A stretch of DNA of 64,000 bases from Marinobacter qingdaonensis (GCF_034555935.1 NZ_JAYDCJ010000003.1:248001-312000), one strand, 5' to 3'; numbered from the stretch's first letter, positions 18,866 to 28,824 are shown. Notes: generated from the letters alone by a model not told the origin. Program-made: numbers and translations.

Positions 18866-19987
18866 TCAGGCCTGGCGGCGGTAATGGGCCAGTTTGTCCT
18901 CGTCGATCTCGATCCCGAGGCCTGGGCCCGTCGGCAGGTCGACGCCGTTGTCATGGAAATTCAGCGGTTGCACCACGATGTCGTCCTTCATCAGCAGCGG
19001 GCCGAACATTTCGGTGCCCCAGTGCAGGGTTTCGAGGGTCGACCAGGCGTGCAGCGCCGCCACCGAACCGATGGTGCCTTCCAGCAGGGTGCCGCCGTAC
19101 AGGCCGATACCGGCGGCCTGGGCCACCGTCGCCTGTTCCAAGGCCCGGGCCGGACCACCGGCCTTGGCAATCTTCATGGCGACGGCGCCGGAGAAACCGG
19201 CGGCGGCCAGGGTGTACAGGTCCTTGGCGTCGGCGACCGCCTCATCGGCCAGGATCGGCAGATGGAACTTGTCGGCCAGGCGCACCAGCGCGGCGTAGTC
19301 CTTCATCGGCGTCGGCTGCTCCACCAGGTCGATACCGGCGGCCTGCAGCTCGGCCATGCCCTTGGCCGCGGTCGACTCGTCCCAGGCCTGGTTGACGTCC
19401 ACCCGGACACTGGCGGACTCACCGACCGCGTCCTTGATGGCAGCCACGTGGCGGACATCGTCCATCAGCTGGCGGGAACCGATCTTGAGTTTGAAATCGC
19501 AGTGCCGACGGGTCTCGATCAGGCCCAGGGCTTCCTGGATGTCCTTGGCGGTGTCGCCACTGGCCAGGGTCCAGAGCACCGGAATGTGCTGGTGCACGGC
19601 GCCACCGAGCAGATCCGCAACCGGACGGTTCAGACGCTTGCCCTGCAGATCCAGCAGCGCGGTCTCGATGGCGGACTTGGCCAGGTTGTTGCCCCGGGTC
19701 GAGCGGTTTAACATTACTCTCAGGGTATTGATGTTCTCGGACGGCTGGCCAATCAGTTGCGGTTTGAAATAGGTGTCGATGGTAAGTTTCACGCTCTCGG
19801 GACTTTCCGCGCCGTAGGCCAGGCCGCCGATGGTGGTCGCCTCGCCCAGACCCTCGATGCCATCGGAGTCTTTCATCCGCACGATCACCATGCTCTGAAC
19901 CCCCATGGTTGTCATGGACAGCTTGTGGGGGCGGATGGTCGGGATATCGACCAGGATCGCTTCGATGGATTGAATGGTGGCGGACAT
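18866..19987 (-). CDS. catB: Muconate cycloisomerase
   Basis: 373 residues from ATG 19987 (MSATIQSIEAI); upstream codons in frame have no family similarity. It is an enolase-superfamily enzyme with the catalytic KxK in DFKLKIGSR, metal ligands in VDVNQAWDE and the later Glu/Asp (ADEAVAD). It lactonises cis,cis-muconate to muconolactone. It is the promoter-proximal gene of the minus-strand cat-ben cluster and diverges from a LysR gene across 106 bases, the classic CatM/CatR arrangement. Confidence 0.95.
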   Translation of the reverse strand: MSATIQSIEAILVDIPTIRPHKLSMTTMGVQSMVIVRMKDSDGIEGLGEATTIGGLAYGAESPESVKLTIDTYFKPQLIGQPSENINTLRVMLNRSTRGNNLAKSAIETALLDLQGKRLNRPVADLLGGAVHQHIPVLWTLASGDTAKDIQEALGLIETRRHCDFKLKIGSRQLMDDVRHVAAIKDAVGESASVRVDVNQAWDESTAAKGMAELQAAGIDLVEQPTPMKDYAALVRLADKFHLPILADEAVADAKDLYTLAAAGFSGAVAMKIAKAGGPARALEQATVAQAAGIGLYGGTLLEGTIGSVAALHAWSTLETLHWGTEMFGPLLMKDDIVVQPLNFHDNGVDLPTGPGLGIEIDEDKLAHYRRQA

Positions 19988-20038
19988 GGGGTCTCCGAAT
20001 CGCAAGTTGAAAAGCCTGTGATTCGAACAGTACGAAGT

Positions 20039-20052
20039 TTCACGGATGTGAA
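20039..20052. promoter_or_regulatory. Inverted repeat in the catB-LysR gap, candidate LysR operator
   Basis: TTCAC-GGAT-GTGAA is a perfect 5-bp inverted repeat with a 4-base centre. It lies 51 bases upstream of the catB start and 41 bases from the LysR start. LysR-type activators bind dyads in divergent gaps of this kind. The exact CatR/BenM consensus (ATAC-N7-GTAT) is not present. Confidence 0.5.
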
Positions 20053-20093
20053 CCAATATTGATTAAGTAATAACCGATACCCTGGAGGTATGG

Positions 20094-20996
20094 ATGGAGC
20101 TGAGACACTTGCGCTACTTCGTGGCCGTGGGGGAGGAGCGGAACCTGACCCGGGCGGCGGAGAAGCTGTTCATCGCGCAGCCGCCCCTGACCCGGGCCAT
20201 GAAGCAGTTGGAGGAAGAGGTTGGGGTCGAGCTGTTCATCCGCAAACCCCGGGGCCTGGAGCTGACCAACGGCGGCGAGTATTTTCTGGAGCAGGCCCGC
20301 CAGATCCTGGACAAGGTATCGGCCACGGTGGAGGACACCCGGCGCATCGCCCAGCACCGCAAGACCATCTTCTCCATCGGCTTCGTGCCGTCGGTGTTCT
20401 ACGGCCAGCTGCCGCTGATGGTCCGGCGTCTGCGTCGGAACAAGAACCTGGAAATCGTGCTGCACGAACTGAAGACCCGGGAACAGGTGGAGGCCCTGAA
20501 AACCGGCAAGATCGACATCGGCTTCGGCCGGGTCAGCATCGACGACCCGGACGTGGAGCAGGAGCTGCTGTTCGACGAGCCGATCATTGCCGCCATCCCC
20601 ACCGGTCACGAACTGGCGCGCAAGCCGCCGTCGATGAAGGACCTGTCCCAGTGGCCGATGGTGGTGTTTCCGTCCGGCCCCGGCCCCAACTTTGCCGACA
20701 TCACCCAGGGCCTGTTCCACCGCCGCGGGCTCAAGGTCCGGGTCAGCCAGCACGTCAACGACCTGCAGACCGCACTGTCCCTGGTGGCCTCGGAGATGGG
20801 CTTCACCCTGGTGCCGGAGCAGGTGCGCAAGCTCAATCGCGAGGGCGTGGACTTCACGCCGCTGGAAGATCCCAACATCACCACCCCGGTGATCGCCTCG
20901 CGCCGACGCGGGGAGAACCCGAACGCGGTCATGCGCCTGGCCAACACCATTCTGGACGAACTGGTGCAGAACCGGCTGACCGGGCGCTACCCCTGA
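20094..20996 (+). CDS. LysR-family activator of the catechol/benzoate genes (CatM/BenM/CatR type)
   Basis: 300 residues. The N-terminal winged helix begins MELRHLRYFVAVGEERNLTRAAEKLFIAQPPLTRAMKQLEEEVG, very close to CatM/BenM/CatR; the PPLTR recognition segment is typical. The C-terminal periplasmic-binding-like domain should bind muconate and, in BenM, benzoate as well. A GGAGG site 5 bases before ATG 20094 fixes the start. It diverges from catB and probably activates the long catBCA-benABCDK transcript. Confidence 0.92.
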   Translation: MELRHLRYFVAVGEERNLTRAAEKLFIAQPPLTRAMKQLEEEVGVELFIRKPRGLELTNGGEYFLEQARQILDKVSATVEDTRRIAQHRKTIFSIGFVPSVFYGQLPLMVRRLRRNKNLEIVLHELKTREQVEALKTGKIDIGFGRVSIDDPDVEQELLFDEPIIAAIPTGHELARKPPSMKDLSQWPMVVFPSGPGPNFADITQGLFHRRGLKVRVSQHVNDLQTALSLVASEMGFTLVPEQVRKLNREGVDFTPLEDPNITTPVIASRRRGENPNAVMRLANTILDELVQNRLTGRYP

Positions 20997-21776
20997 TCAG
21001 CGGGTGGTCTGCCGGATGCGGTCGGCCGCCGACTGCAGGCGCGGCAGGTAGACGTCCATCAGCGTTTCCATGCTCACCCGGGCCGCGTTGGTGCTGACGT
21101 TGATGGCACCGAGCAGCTCGCCATTGCCGGCAAAGACCGGCACCGCCACCGAGCGCAGCCCCAGGTCCAGCTCCTGGTCCACCATCGAATAGCCCTGGGC
21201 CCGAACCCTGAGGATGTCGGCCCGCAGCGTGTCCCGCTCGGTAATCGACGACGGCGTCAGCGCCGACAGCTGCACCCGATCCAGAAAGGCGTCCAGCTCC
21301 GGCTCCGGCAGCTGACCCAGCAGCACCCGACCCATGGAGGTGTAGGCCGCCGGCAGTCGCGTGCCCACCGACAGGGTGATCGCCATCAGCCGATGGCGCG
21401 CCGCCGAACGCACCACATACACCACCTCATCGCCGTCCAGCACCGCCAGCGACGACGACTCCCCCAGCTCCGCGGTGATGTCTTCCAGGTACTGCTGGAT
21501 CACCGCCCGGTACTGGTTCGAGGCCTGGTAGGCGTAGCCCAGCTGCAGCACCCGCGGGGTCAGCTCGAACTGGCGCCCGCTGCGCTTGACGAAGCCCAGG
21601 GCATGCAGGGTCAGCAGGAACCGGCGCGCCTTGGCCCGATCCATGCCCGTGCGCGCGGCCACTTCGCTCAGGGTCATGCGCGGATGCTCGGCATCGAAGG
21701 TCTGCAACACCTCCAGGCCCGACGCCAGCGCGCCCACGTAATCCCGGTCTCCGGGTTTCAGCATCTGTTCTTCCAT
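20997..21776 (-). CDS. pcaR: IclR-family regulator of beta-ketoadipate genes (PcaR/PcaU type)
   Basis: 259 residues from ATG 21776 (MEEQMLKPGDRDYVGALASGLEVLQTF). An N-terminal winged helix (MTLSEVAARTGMDRAKARRFLLTLHALGFV) precedes an IclR effector domain. The start resembles PcaR/PcaU, which respond to beta-ketoadipate or protocatechuate. It diverges from pcaI across 196 bases containing three 15-bp boxes. It abuts the LysR gene stop to stop. It probably activates pcaIJFD; activation rather than repression is inferred from PcaR of Pseudomonas. Confidence 0.88.
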   Translation of the reverse strand: MEEQMLKPGDRDYVGALASGLEVLQTFDAEHPRMTLSEVAARTGMDRAKARRFLLTLHALGFVKRSGRQFELTPRVLQLGYAYQASNQYRAVIQQYLEDITAELGESSSLAVLDGDEVVYVVRSAARHRLMAITLSVGTRLPAAYTSMGRVLLGQLPEPELDAFLDRVQLSALTPSSITERDTLRADILRVRAQGYSMVDQELDLGLRSVAVPVFAGNGELLGAINVSTNAARVSMETLMDVYLPRLQSAADRIRQTTR

Positions 21777-21828
21777 TCCGGCTCCTTCAGCGCCTTTCCC
21801 ACTCAGTAACAGCGCATGGTACCAGCAC

Positions 21829-21843
21829 GTTCGCATTCCGAAC
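21829..21843. promoter_or_regulatory. PcaR-type operator box 1
   Basis: GTTCGCATTCCGAAC is a 15-bp dyad with GTTCG and CGAAC arms. It lies 53 bases upstream of the pcaR start, so it could mediate autoregulation. It has the same form as the 15-bp PcaR box I recall from Pseudomonas pcaIJ (GTTCG-N5-CGCAC). Confidence 0.65.
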
Positions 21844-21878
21844 ATCGGTGCAAAACCGTCGCTGGTGAAAATTTGTAC

Positions 21879-21942
21879 TTGACGGTGCAAATCGAATCGA
21901 GCCATGATGTTCGCATATTAAACATATATTCGTATAGCGAAC
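21879..21942 (+). promoter_or_regulatory. pcaIJFD promoter with PcaR-type operator boxes 2 and 3
   Basis: A -35 TTGACG (21879-21884) and a -10-like CATGAT (21903-21908) are 18 bases apart. GTTCGCATATTAAAC (21909-21923) and ATTCGTATAGCGAAC (21928-21942) follow, each close to the GTTCG-N5-CGAAC dyad of box 1, with centres 19 bases apart. A regulator bound here would overlap the transcription start, as described for PcaR at the Pseudomonas pcaIJ promoter. Confidence 0.65.
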
Positions 21943-21972
21943 TTACGACCCAGTCACCTAGGAGACACTGCA

Positions 21973-22788
21973 ATGGCTGAATTTCTCTCCCTTCAGGAAG
22001 CGGTGAGCAAACACGTCAACAACGGCGACACCGTGGCGATGGAAGGCTTCACCCACCTGATTCCGTTTGCCGCCGGCCACGAAATCATCCGCCAGGAAAA
22101 GCGTGACCTGACCCTGATCCGCATGACTCCGGACCTGGTCTACGACCAGATGATCGGTGCCGGCTGCGCCAAGAAGCTGATCTTCTCCTGGGGTGGCAAC
22201 CCCGGCGTCGGCTCCCTGCACCGCCTGCGGGACGCGGTGGAGAAAGGTTGGCCCAACAAGCTCGAGATCCTCGAGCACAGCCACGCCGCCATGGCCTGCG
22301 CCTACGAGGCCGGTGCCGCCGGTCTGCCCCTGGCGGTGTTGCGCGGCTACGTCGGCAGCGACCTGCCCAAGGTCAACGACCAGATCAAGTTCATCGACTG
22401 CCCGTTCACCGGCGAGCGCCTGGCCGCCGTGCCTTCGGTCCGTCCGGACGTGGCGGTCATCCACGCCCAGCGCGCCGACCGCAAGGGCAACGTGCTGATC
22501 GAAGGCATTGTCGGTATCCAGAAGGAAGTGGTGCTGGCCGCCAAGCGCAGCATCGTGACCGTGGAGGAAGTGGTGGATGACCTGGGTGCGTCGGTAAACG
22601 CCTGCGTGCTGCCGTCTTGGGCCGTGACCGCCATTGCCGAGGCCCCGAAAGGCGCCAAGCCGTCCTACGCGCTGGGTTACTACGACCGCGACAACGCCTT
22701 CTACAAGGACTGGGACGGCATCGCCCGTGACCGCGACGCCTTCCAGGCCTGGTTGAAAGACAACGTTTTTGACAAAGGAGCTGCGTGA
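21973..22788 (+). CDS. pcaI: 3-oxoadipate CoA-transferase subunit A
   Basis: 271 residues, a family I CoA-transferase alpha subunit. The CoA-binding stretch (GDTVAMEGFTHLIPFAAGHE) is near the N-terminus. With PcaJ it moves CoA from succinyl-CoA to 3-oxoadipate. A GGAGA site precedes the ATG. The stop overlaps the pcaJ ATG by one base (TGATG). Glutaconate and acetoacetate CoA-transferases are related; the pathway context decides the call. Confidence 0.94.
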   Translation: MAEFLSLQEAVSKHVNNGDTVAMEGFTHLIPFAAGHEIIRQEKRDLTLIRMTPDLVYDQMIGAGCAKKLIFSWGGNPGVGSLHRLRDAVEKGWPNKLEILEHSHAAMACAYEAGAAGLPLAVLRGYVGSDLPKVNDQIKFIDCPFTGERLAAVPSVRPDVAVIHAQRADRKGNVLIEGIVGIQKEVVLAAKRSIVTVEEVVDDLGASVNACVLPSWAVTAIAEAPKGAKPSYALGYYDRDNAFYKDWDGIARDRDAFQAWLKDNVFDKGAA

Positions 22789-23564
22789 TGAGCCTTGAAT
22801 TTACCGCGTCCGAAATGATGAGCGTCACTGCCGCCCGGGCACTGACCAACGAGATGACCTGCTTCGTCGGCATCGGCCTGCCCAGCGAGGCCGCCAACCT
22901 GGCGCGCCTGACCCACGCTCCGGATGTCACCCTGATCTACGAGTCCGGCACCCTGCAGACCAAGCCCGATGTCCTGCCGCTGTCCATCGGCGACGGCGAG
23001 CTGTGCGAGTCGGCCCTGACCACGGTGTCGGTGCCGGAAATGTTCCGCTACTGGCTGCAGGGCGGGCACATCAGCGTCGGCTTCCTGGGCACCGCCCAGA
23101 TCGACCGCTTTGCCAACCTGAACACCACCCTGATCGGCGACTATCGGGAACCCGAGGTGCGTCTGCCCGGCGGCGGCGGCGCCCCGGAAATCGCCACCAA
23201 CGCCCGGGAAGTGTTCATCACCGTCAAGCATTCCAAGCGCACCTTCGTGAAGGACGTGGACTTTGTCACTACCGTCGGCTTTGGCCGCGATGGCAAGGCC
23301 CGGGACAATGTGCCCAACATCGGCCGCGGCCCGACCGTGGTGATTACCGACCTGTGCATCCTGAAGCCGGATCCGGACACCAAGGAGCTGGTGGTGACCT
23401 CCCTGCACCCGAACGTAACCCGGGACGACGTCATCGAGGCCACCGGCTGGGACATCCGCTTCGCCGACCAGCTGGACACCACCCCGGCGCCGACCGCCGA
23501 GGAACTGGAGGTGCTGCGCGACCTGAAAGCCCGCACCAACGCCCACCATTCCGGTCAACAGTGA
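22788..23564 (+). CDS. pcaJ: 3-oxoadipate CoA-transferase subunit B
   Basis: 258 residues from ATG 22788. The catalytic Glu that forms the CoA thioester intermediate is in LIYESGTLQT. A glycine-rich LPGGGGAPEIA stretch follows. It pairs with PcaI and is translationally coupled to it. A codon upstream (GTG 22785) is also open, but the TGATG overlap favours the ATG. Confidence 0.94.
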   Translation: MSLEFTASEMMSVTAARALTNEMTCFVGIGLPSEAANLARLTHAPDVTLIYESGTLQTKPDVLPLSIGDGELCESALTTVSVPEMFRYWLQGGHISVGFLGTAQIDRFANLNTTLIGDYREPEVRLPGGGGAPEIATNAREVFITVKHSKRTFVKDVDFVTTVGFGRDGKARDNVPNIGRGPTVVITDLCILKPDPDTKELVVTSLHPNVTRDDVIEATGWDIRFADQLDTTPAPTAEELEVLRDLKARTNAHHSGQQ

Positions 23565-23572
23565 GGTCCACC

Positions 23573-24775
<1,203 letters not shown>

Positions 24776-24789
24776 GGCGAGGAGTACAC

Positions 24790-25578
24790 ATGGCTTTTCT
24801 GACACACAACGGGCGCACGGTCTGTTACCGCCTGCTGGGCGACAGCCGCAAGCCGCTGATGGTACTGGGCCACCCCCTGGGCATGACCCAGGGCGCGTGG
24901 GACGACATGCTGCCCGCGCTGCTGGGGCACTTCCGGGTGCTGACCTGGGACCTGCCGGGCCATGGCGCCAGCAGCGGCTGGCCCGAGGCCCGCGGCCAGA
25001 TCGCCCCGGAAGACCTGGCCCAGGAAGCACTGGCGCTGGCCGACCTGGCCGACGCCGCGCAGTTCCACTTTGTCGGCACCTCCATTGGCGGCGTCATCGG
25101 CCAGCAGCTGATCAGCCGTCACGCCGACCGGCTGCTGTCGGCCACGCTCACCAACACCGGCCCGGTGATCGGCACGCCTAAGGCCTGGAATGGTCGGGCC
25201 GCTGACGTCCGGAGCCAGGGCCTGGCCGCCATGGCCGTCAACATCGTGCCCCGCTGGTTCGGCCCCGCGGCCTGCGAACAGCAGCCGGCACTGATCGAAG
25301 GCTGGCGGGTGATCATGGGCCGCGGCGACGACGAGAGCTACGCGCTGCTCTGCGAACTGCTGGGTCGGTCCGATTTCCGCGAACACCTGGGCGACTGCCA
25401 GATTCCCCTGCGCCTGATCGCCGGTGCCGATGACGTCGCCACCCCACCGACCGCGCTCGAGGCCCTGGCCCAGTGCAGTGGCGCCACCGCGCCACGGGTG
25501 CTCGACCAGGTTGGCCACGTGCCGTCGGTGGAATGCCCGGACCGCTTCAGCCGGATCCTGATCGACAGCCTCACCTGA
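24790..25578 (+). CDS. pcaD: 3-oxoadipate enol-lactonase
   Basis: 262 residues from ATG 24790, an alpha/beta hydrolase. The catalytic triad is Ser in FVGTSIGGVIG, Asp in AGADDVATPP and His in VGHVPSVE. It opens 3-oxoadipate enol-lactone to 3-oxoadipate, linking CatC to PcaIJ. Last gene of pcaIJFD. No protocatechuate-branch genes (pcaHG, pcaB, pcaC) are in the window. Confidence 0.94.
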   Translation: MAFLTHNGRTVCYRLLGDSRKPLMVLGHPLGMTQGAWDDMLPALLGHFRVLTWDLPGHGASSGWPEARGQIAPEDLAQEALALADLADAAQFHFVGTSIGGVIGQQLISRHADRLLSATLTNTGPVIGTPKAWNGRAADVRSQGLAAMAVNIVPRWFGPAACEQQPALIEGWRVIMGRGDDESYALLCELLGRSDFREHLGDCQIPLRLIAGADDVATPPTALEALAQCSGATAPRVLDQVGHVPSVECPDRFSRILIDSLT

Positions 25579-25591
25579 ACGCGGCGGTGGT

Positions 25592-25619
25592 CCAGGAACC
25601 GGGGCGCCCCGGTTCCTGG
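25592..25619. repeat. 28-bp perfect palindrome after pcaD
   Basis: The left arm CCAGGAACCGGGGC and the right arm GCCCCGGTTCCTGG are exact reverse complements with no spacer. It lies 13 bases past the pcaD stop. There is no T-run, so an intrinsic terminator of the usual kind is unlikely. It could end or protect the 3' end of the pca mRNA, or be a protein-binding dyad. Confidence 0.75.
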
Positions 25620-25648
25620 CCGTTACCATCGGCCCGCACCGCCCTGGT

Positions 25649-25711
25649 TTCAGAAAACGGACAGGGATGTGCACTCTGCGGATAGGTTCCGGGCGTGGAA
25701 GGCCCTAGCTT
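25649..25711 (+). promoter_or_regulatory. XylS/BenR-type tandem operator and promoter of the short chemoreceptor gene
   Basis: Two direct-repeat boxes of the form TGCA-N6-GGNTA: TTCAGAAAACGGACA (25649-25663, two mismatches) and TGCACTCTGCGGATA (25670-25684, perfect), separated by exactly 6 bases. A -10-like TAGCTT (25706-25711) starts 21 bases after the second box. This is the layout of the XylS-dependent Pm promoter. Two other promoters in the window share it. Confidence 0.75.
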
Positions 25712-25752
25712 AGGGGGCATCTTGCCACCCCTCAGCCAGCGGACCGCACACC

Positions 25753-26679
25753 ATGGAAGACACCCTCAGCCTTGCCGCCACCGCCACCGAAGCCGGCTCG
25801 TCCAGAGCCCCGATCTACGGCGCCCTGCTCCTTGCCATCGTCAGCGCCCTGGCGCTGATGGTTCTGGCCGATACCCCGATCCAGGCGGCGCTGTCGGCCG
25901 TCACCCTGGGCCTTGTCGGCACCGCGCTGCTTCTGGCAAAACGGGTGCGGCCGGCCACCGTGACGGTGCGGGAAGAGGTCCAGGTGCCGGCCCCGCTGCC
26001 CGAGCCGGTCGACCCGCCAGCCCCGGAGTCCCTGCCGGCACCGTCAGCCCCCGATCCCCAACTGCTTTCGCACCTCGATGAGTTGCGCACCAACGTGCAG
26101 GTGATTCTCGAGGAAATGGCCGAGGCCGGGACACTGGCCAAGGCTTCCGGCGCCAAGGTCAGCCACAGCGCCAGCTGCATCTCCGACTCGGAAGCGTCGA
26201 TCCGAGACCTGGCCGACTTCATGGGCCGCATCGACCAGGTGTTCACTCAGCTGGGCAACCAGTCGGAAGAAATCGGCAACATGGTGGGCAACATCCAGGA
26301 CATAGCCAAGCAGACCAACCTGCTGGCGCTCAATGCCTCCATCGAGGCGGCCCGGGCCGGCGAGCACGGCCGCGGCTTTGCCGTGGTGGCCGACGAGGTG
26401 CGGCACCTGGCGGTGCGCGCCAACGAATCCAGTGAGGGCATTCGCGCCATCGCCAACAACCTGAACGCCACCTCGGTGGAGGCCGGCAACGGCATGGAGC
26501 GAATTCGGGAGTCGTGCACTCAATGCCTGGGGCAGTCCGGGGAGGCGCTGCAGGCCATGAAGGACATCCAGGCCGGCGCGGTCGCGCGCATGGAAGTGGT
26601 CCAGGGCATTACCGACCGGCTGCAGGTCCAGCGGGAGCTGACCCAGCAGCTTTACACGGATCTGAGCGCCAGGCACTGA
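25753..26679 (+). CDS. Short methyl-accepting chemotaxis protein without periplasmic domain
   Basis: 308 residues. Two membrane helices form a tight hairpin (about residues 18-38 and 45-65), so almost nothing reaches the periplasm. A Pro-rich linker and a reduced signalling domain follow, with the tip [19 protein letters not shown] and [15 protein letters not shown]. No HAMP domain and no sensor domain are visible. It could sense something at the membrane or cytoplasmic side, such as energy state or an imported ligand. The tandem XylS-type boxes upstream suggest induction by an aromatic acid. Confidence 0.87.
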   Translation: MEDTLSLAATATEAGSSRAPIYGALLLAIVSALALMVLADTPIQAALSAVTLGLVGTALLLAKRVRPATVTVREEVQVPAPLPEPVDPPAPESLPAPSAPDPQLLSHLDELRTNVQVILEEMAEAGTLAKASGAKVSHSASCISDSEASIRDLADFMGRIDQVFTQLGNQSEEIGNMVGNIQDIAKQTNLLALNASIEAARAGEHGRGFAVVADEVRHLAVRANESSEGIRAIANNLNATSVEAGNGMERIRESCTQCLGQSGEALQAMKDIQAGAVARMEVVQGITDRLQVQRELTQQLYTDLSARH

Positions 26680-26694
26680 GGCGCCCGGCGCGCC

Positions 26695-28593
26695 CTAGTG
26701 GCTGCTCTGCCCGGCCGCTTTCAGCCGCCGGTACAGGGTGGCCCGGCCGATACCCAGGCGCTTGGCAGCCCGACTGACATTGCCACCTTCCAGGGCCAGC
26801 GCCTCGTCAATCACCGCCCGCTCCACCAGGTCCAGCGTCCCACCCTCGCCGGTGGTGCGACGGCTGCGGGCAGCGGCAGTCCGGGGCGCCGCGATTTCTT
26901 CCGGGAAGTGGCCCAGCTCCAGCACCTCTCCGGGTTCCGCAAACGCGTCGGCGTGGCGCAGTGCAAACACCAGCTCACGGACGTTGCCGGGCCAGTCGTA
27001 GTCAGCCAGACGCTCCAGGCAGACCGCCGACAGTTGGCGACTGCCCTGGGTCAGTTCCCGACAGCGGTCGACAATGAAACTGGCCAGATCAGACCGCTCC
27101 GCCAGGCGCGGCAGACGGAGGGTCATGCCCTTGATCCGGTACAGCAGATCGTCCCGGAACTCGCCGTTGCGAGCCGCCACGGACAGGTCCCGATGGGTCG
27201 CGCAGATCAACTGGAAGCGGACCTGTTTCGGGGCAACGCTGCCCAGCCGGGTCAGTTCCCGGGTTTCCAGCACCCGCAACAACCGGGACTGGAGGGCGAG
27301 CGGCATGTCGCCAATTTCATCCAGGAACAGGGTGCCGCCATCGGCCTGTTCGATCTTGCCCGGGGCCCCGCCCCGGCGCGCGCCGGTGTAGGCGCCGTCG
27401 GCGTGGCCAAACAACTCGCCCTCAATCAGGGTTTCGGGGATGGCGGCGCAGTTGATGGCCACGAGATTGCCGGAGGCCAGGGCACTGCCCTTGTGCAACG
27501 CGGTCGCCATCACCTCCTTGCCGGTACCGGTTTCGCCCAGCAGCAACACCGGCAGCCCCTTGTCCAGGGCACGGATCGCCACCGGCACCTGGCGACCGAG
27601 GGCGGCGTCGCCAAAATCCGCGGACTCCGGCGACCGACGGCAGGGCTGGCTGACGGCGACCGGGCGGGCAGGCTTGCGACCACCGGTCTCGGCCGGGCGC
27701 AGGGAGAACGACAGCCCGGAGTGCATGCGCGCGGTGATTGGCTGGTGGCGACTGCGGAAGCTGTCCACCAGGGCCTCGAACGGCAGGTCGAACAGGTCCT
27801 GGAAGCCCATGGTGGCATCGGTGCCTGCCAACCCGGTCAGTTCCCGCACCCGCGGCGACAGGCCCAGCACCTGGCCATCCGGACCGAGCGCCACCAGCAG
27901 GTCCCCGGGCGCGCTCCGGTCGCCCGCTTCCCAACCGAGGCTGAGCATCAGCCAGGGCGACAACATGCCCATCAGCTGGCGTTCGATCCGGGCCGAACAC
28001 TGCTGCACCAGCGACAGCGCGCTACCCGGTTCGAGCGCGTTGCCGCGGGTGATATCGATGGCGCCGAGCACCCGACCCATGGGGTCCACGATGGGCGAGG
28101 CGGCACAGTTGAACACCCGGTTGGCGTGCAGGTAGTGCTCGACCCCGGACACCAGCACCGGACGGCGCTCAGACACCGCGCAGGACATGGCCGAGGTTCC
28201 AATGGTGGCTTCAGACAGGTTAACCCCCTGCCGGAAAGCGCCGTTGATCAGGGTGTTGGCGCACCGCCCGGACCGACGGGCGGCGAGCGCCACCCCCTGG
28301 CTGTCGGTCAGCAGCACCGAGTAGCCCGCGCCATTGACGGTCTGACCCAACTGCTCCAGCGGTTGGCTGGCCGCCTCCAGCAGGATGCGGTTGCTGTCCA
28401 TCAGCTCCACCAGTCCGGCCCTGGACAGGGTGTCGAACTGGACCTGCTCGCTGACGCTCTTGCTGGCGGCCGAACACCGCTGCCAGGAATGCACGATGGC
28501 ATCGTCGATCAGGCCAGTGGGGATCTGGCCCCGCTCGAAAAAGGCTTCCCGGGCTTGGGCGCGCCGGTGGTCGGCAGGAATGGGTACGTTCAT
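26695..28593 (-). CDS. Sigma-54-dependent activator of the AcoR family
   Basis: 632 residues. The N-terminal AcoR-type region (HSWQRC at about 35) and a GAF-like sensor (about 85-220) are followed by a PAS-like stretch. The AAA+ domain has Walker A GETGTGKE at about 352, the sigma-54 contact loop GAYTGA (Tyr for the usual Phe, a tolerated change) and Walker B FLDEIGDM. A Fis-type helix-turn-helix (NVSRAAKRLGIGRATLYRRL) ends it. There is no receiver domain, so it senses a ligand directly. It diverges from an operon with a sigma-54 promoter and inverted repeats, its probable target. Relatives control alcohol, acetoin and aromatic alcohol genes. Confidence 0.93.
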   Translation of the reverse strand: MNVPIPADHRRAQAREAFFERGQIPTGLIDDAIVHSWQRCSAASKSVSEQVQFDTLSRAGLVELMDSNRILLEAASQPLEQLGQTVNGAGYSVLLTDSQGVALAARRSGRCANTLINGAFRQGVNLSEATIGTSAMSCAVSERRPVLVSGVEHYLHANRVFNCAASPIVDPMGRVLGAIDITRGNALEPGSALSLVQQCSARIERQLMGMLSPWLMLSLGWEAGDRSAPGDLLVALGPDGQVLGLSPRVRELTGLAGTDATMGFQDLFDLPFEALVDSFRSRHQPITARMHSGLSFSLRPAETGGRKPARPVAVSQPCRRSPESADFGDAALGRQVPVAIRALDKGLPVLLLGETGTGKEVMATALHKGSALASGNLVAINCAAIPETLIEGELFGHADGAYTGARRGGAPGKIEQADGGTLFLDEIGDMPLALQSRLLRVLETRELTRLGSVAPKQVRFQLICATHRDLSVAARNGEFRDDLLYRIKGMTLRLPRLAERSDLASFIVDRCRELTQGSRQLSAVCLERLADYDWPGNVRELVFALRHADAFAEPGEVLELGHFPEEIAAPRTAAARSRRTTGEGGTLDLVERAVIDEALALEGGNVSRAAKRLGIGRATLYRRLKAAGQSSH

Positions 28594-28691
28594 TGGGCTA
28601 CCTGGCCATGTCGGCTCTTTTTGTCATAGGACTGAAACTCTAGCACGTTGGCGTGGCCGGTTGTTCGCAAATCCACCAGCCCGCCCGGCAC

Positions 28692-28736
28692 TGTCTCATT
28701 TTGAGACTGTGTCTCGCGGCGTCCCGGACTGAGACA
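28692..28736. promoter_or_regulatory. Candidate enhancer sites for the AcoR-type activator
   Basis: Two dyads built from the same half-site: TGTCTCA-TTT-TGAGACT (28692-28708) and TGTCTC-N15-GAGACA (28710-28736). They lie about 90-145 bases upstream of the sigma-54 promoter, a normal enhancer distance. Activators of this class bind repeated dyads as dimers or hexamers. Confidence 0.65.
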
Positions 28737-28824
28737 GACCGAAACCCGGGCGGCACCCAGCCCGGAAAAATTATTATCAATAAAAACAAGACAATGGCAT
28801 CGAATTCACCCTGGCCGCCGCGGT

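Noticed and set aside
26695..28593. Inactive sigma-54 contact loop (GAYTGA instead of GAFTGA)
   Set aside because: Tyr at this position occurs in functional activators and the rest of the AAA+ motifs are intact, so I do not treat it as a defect.
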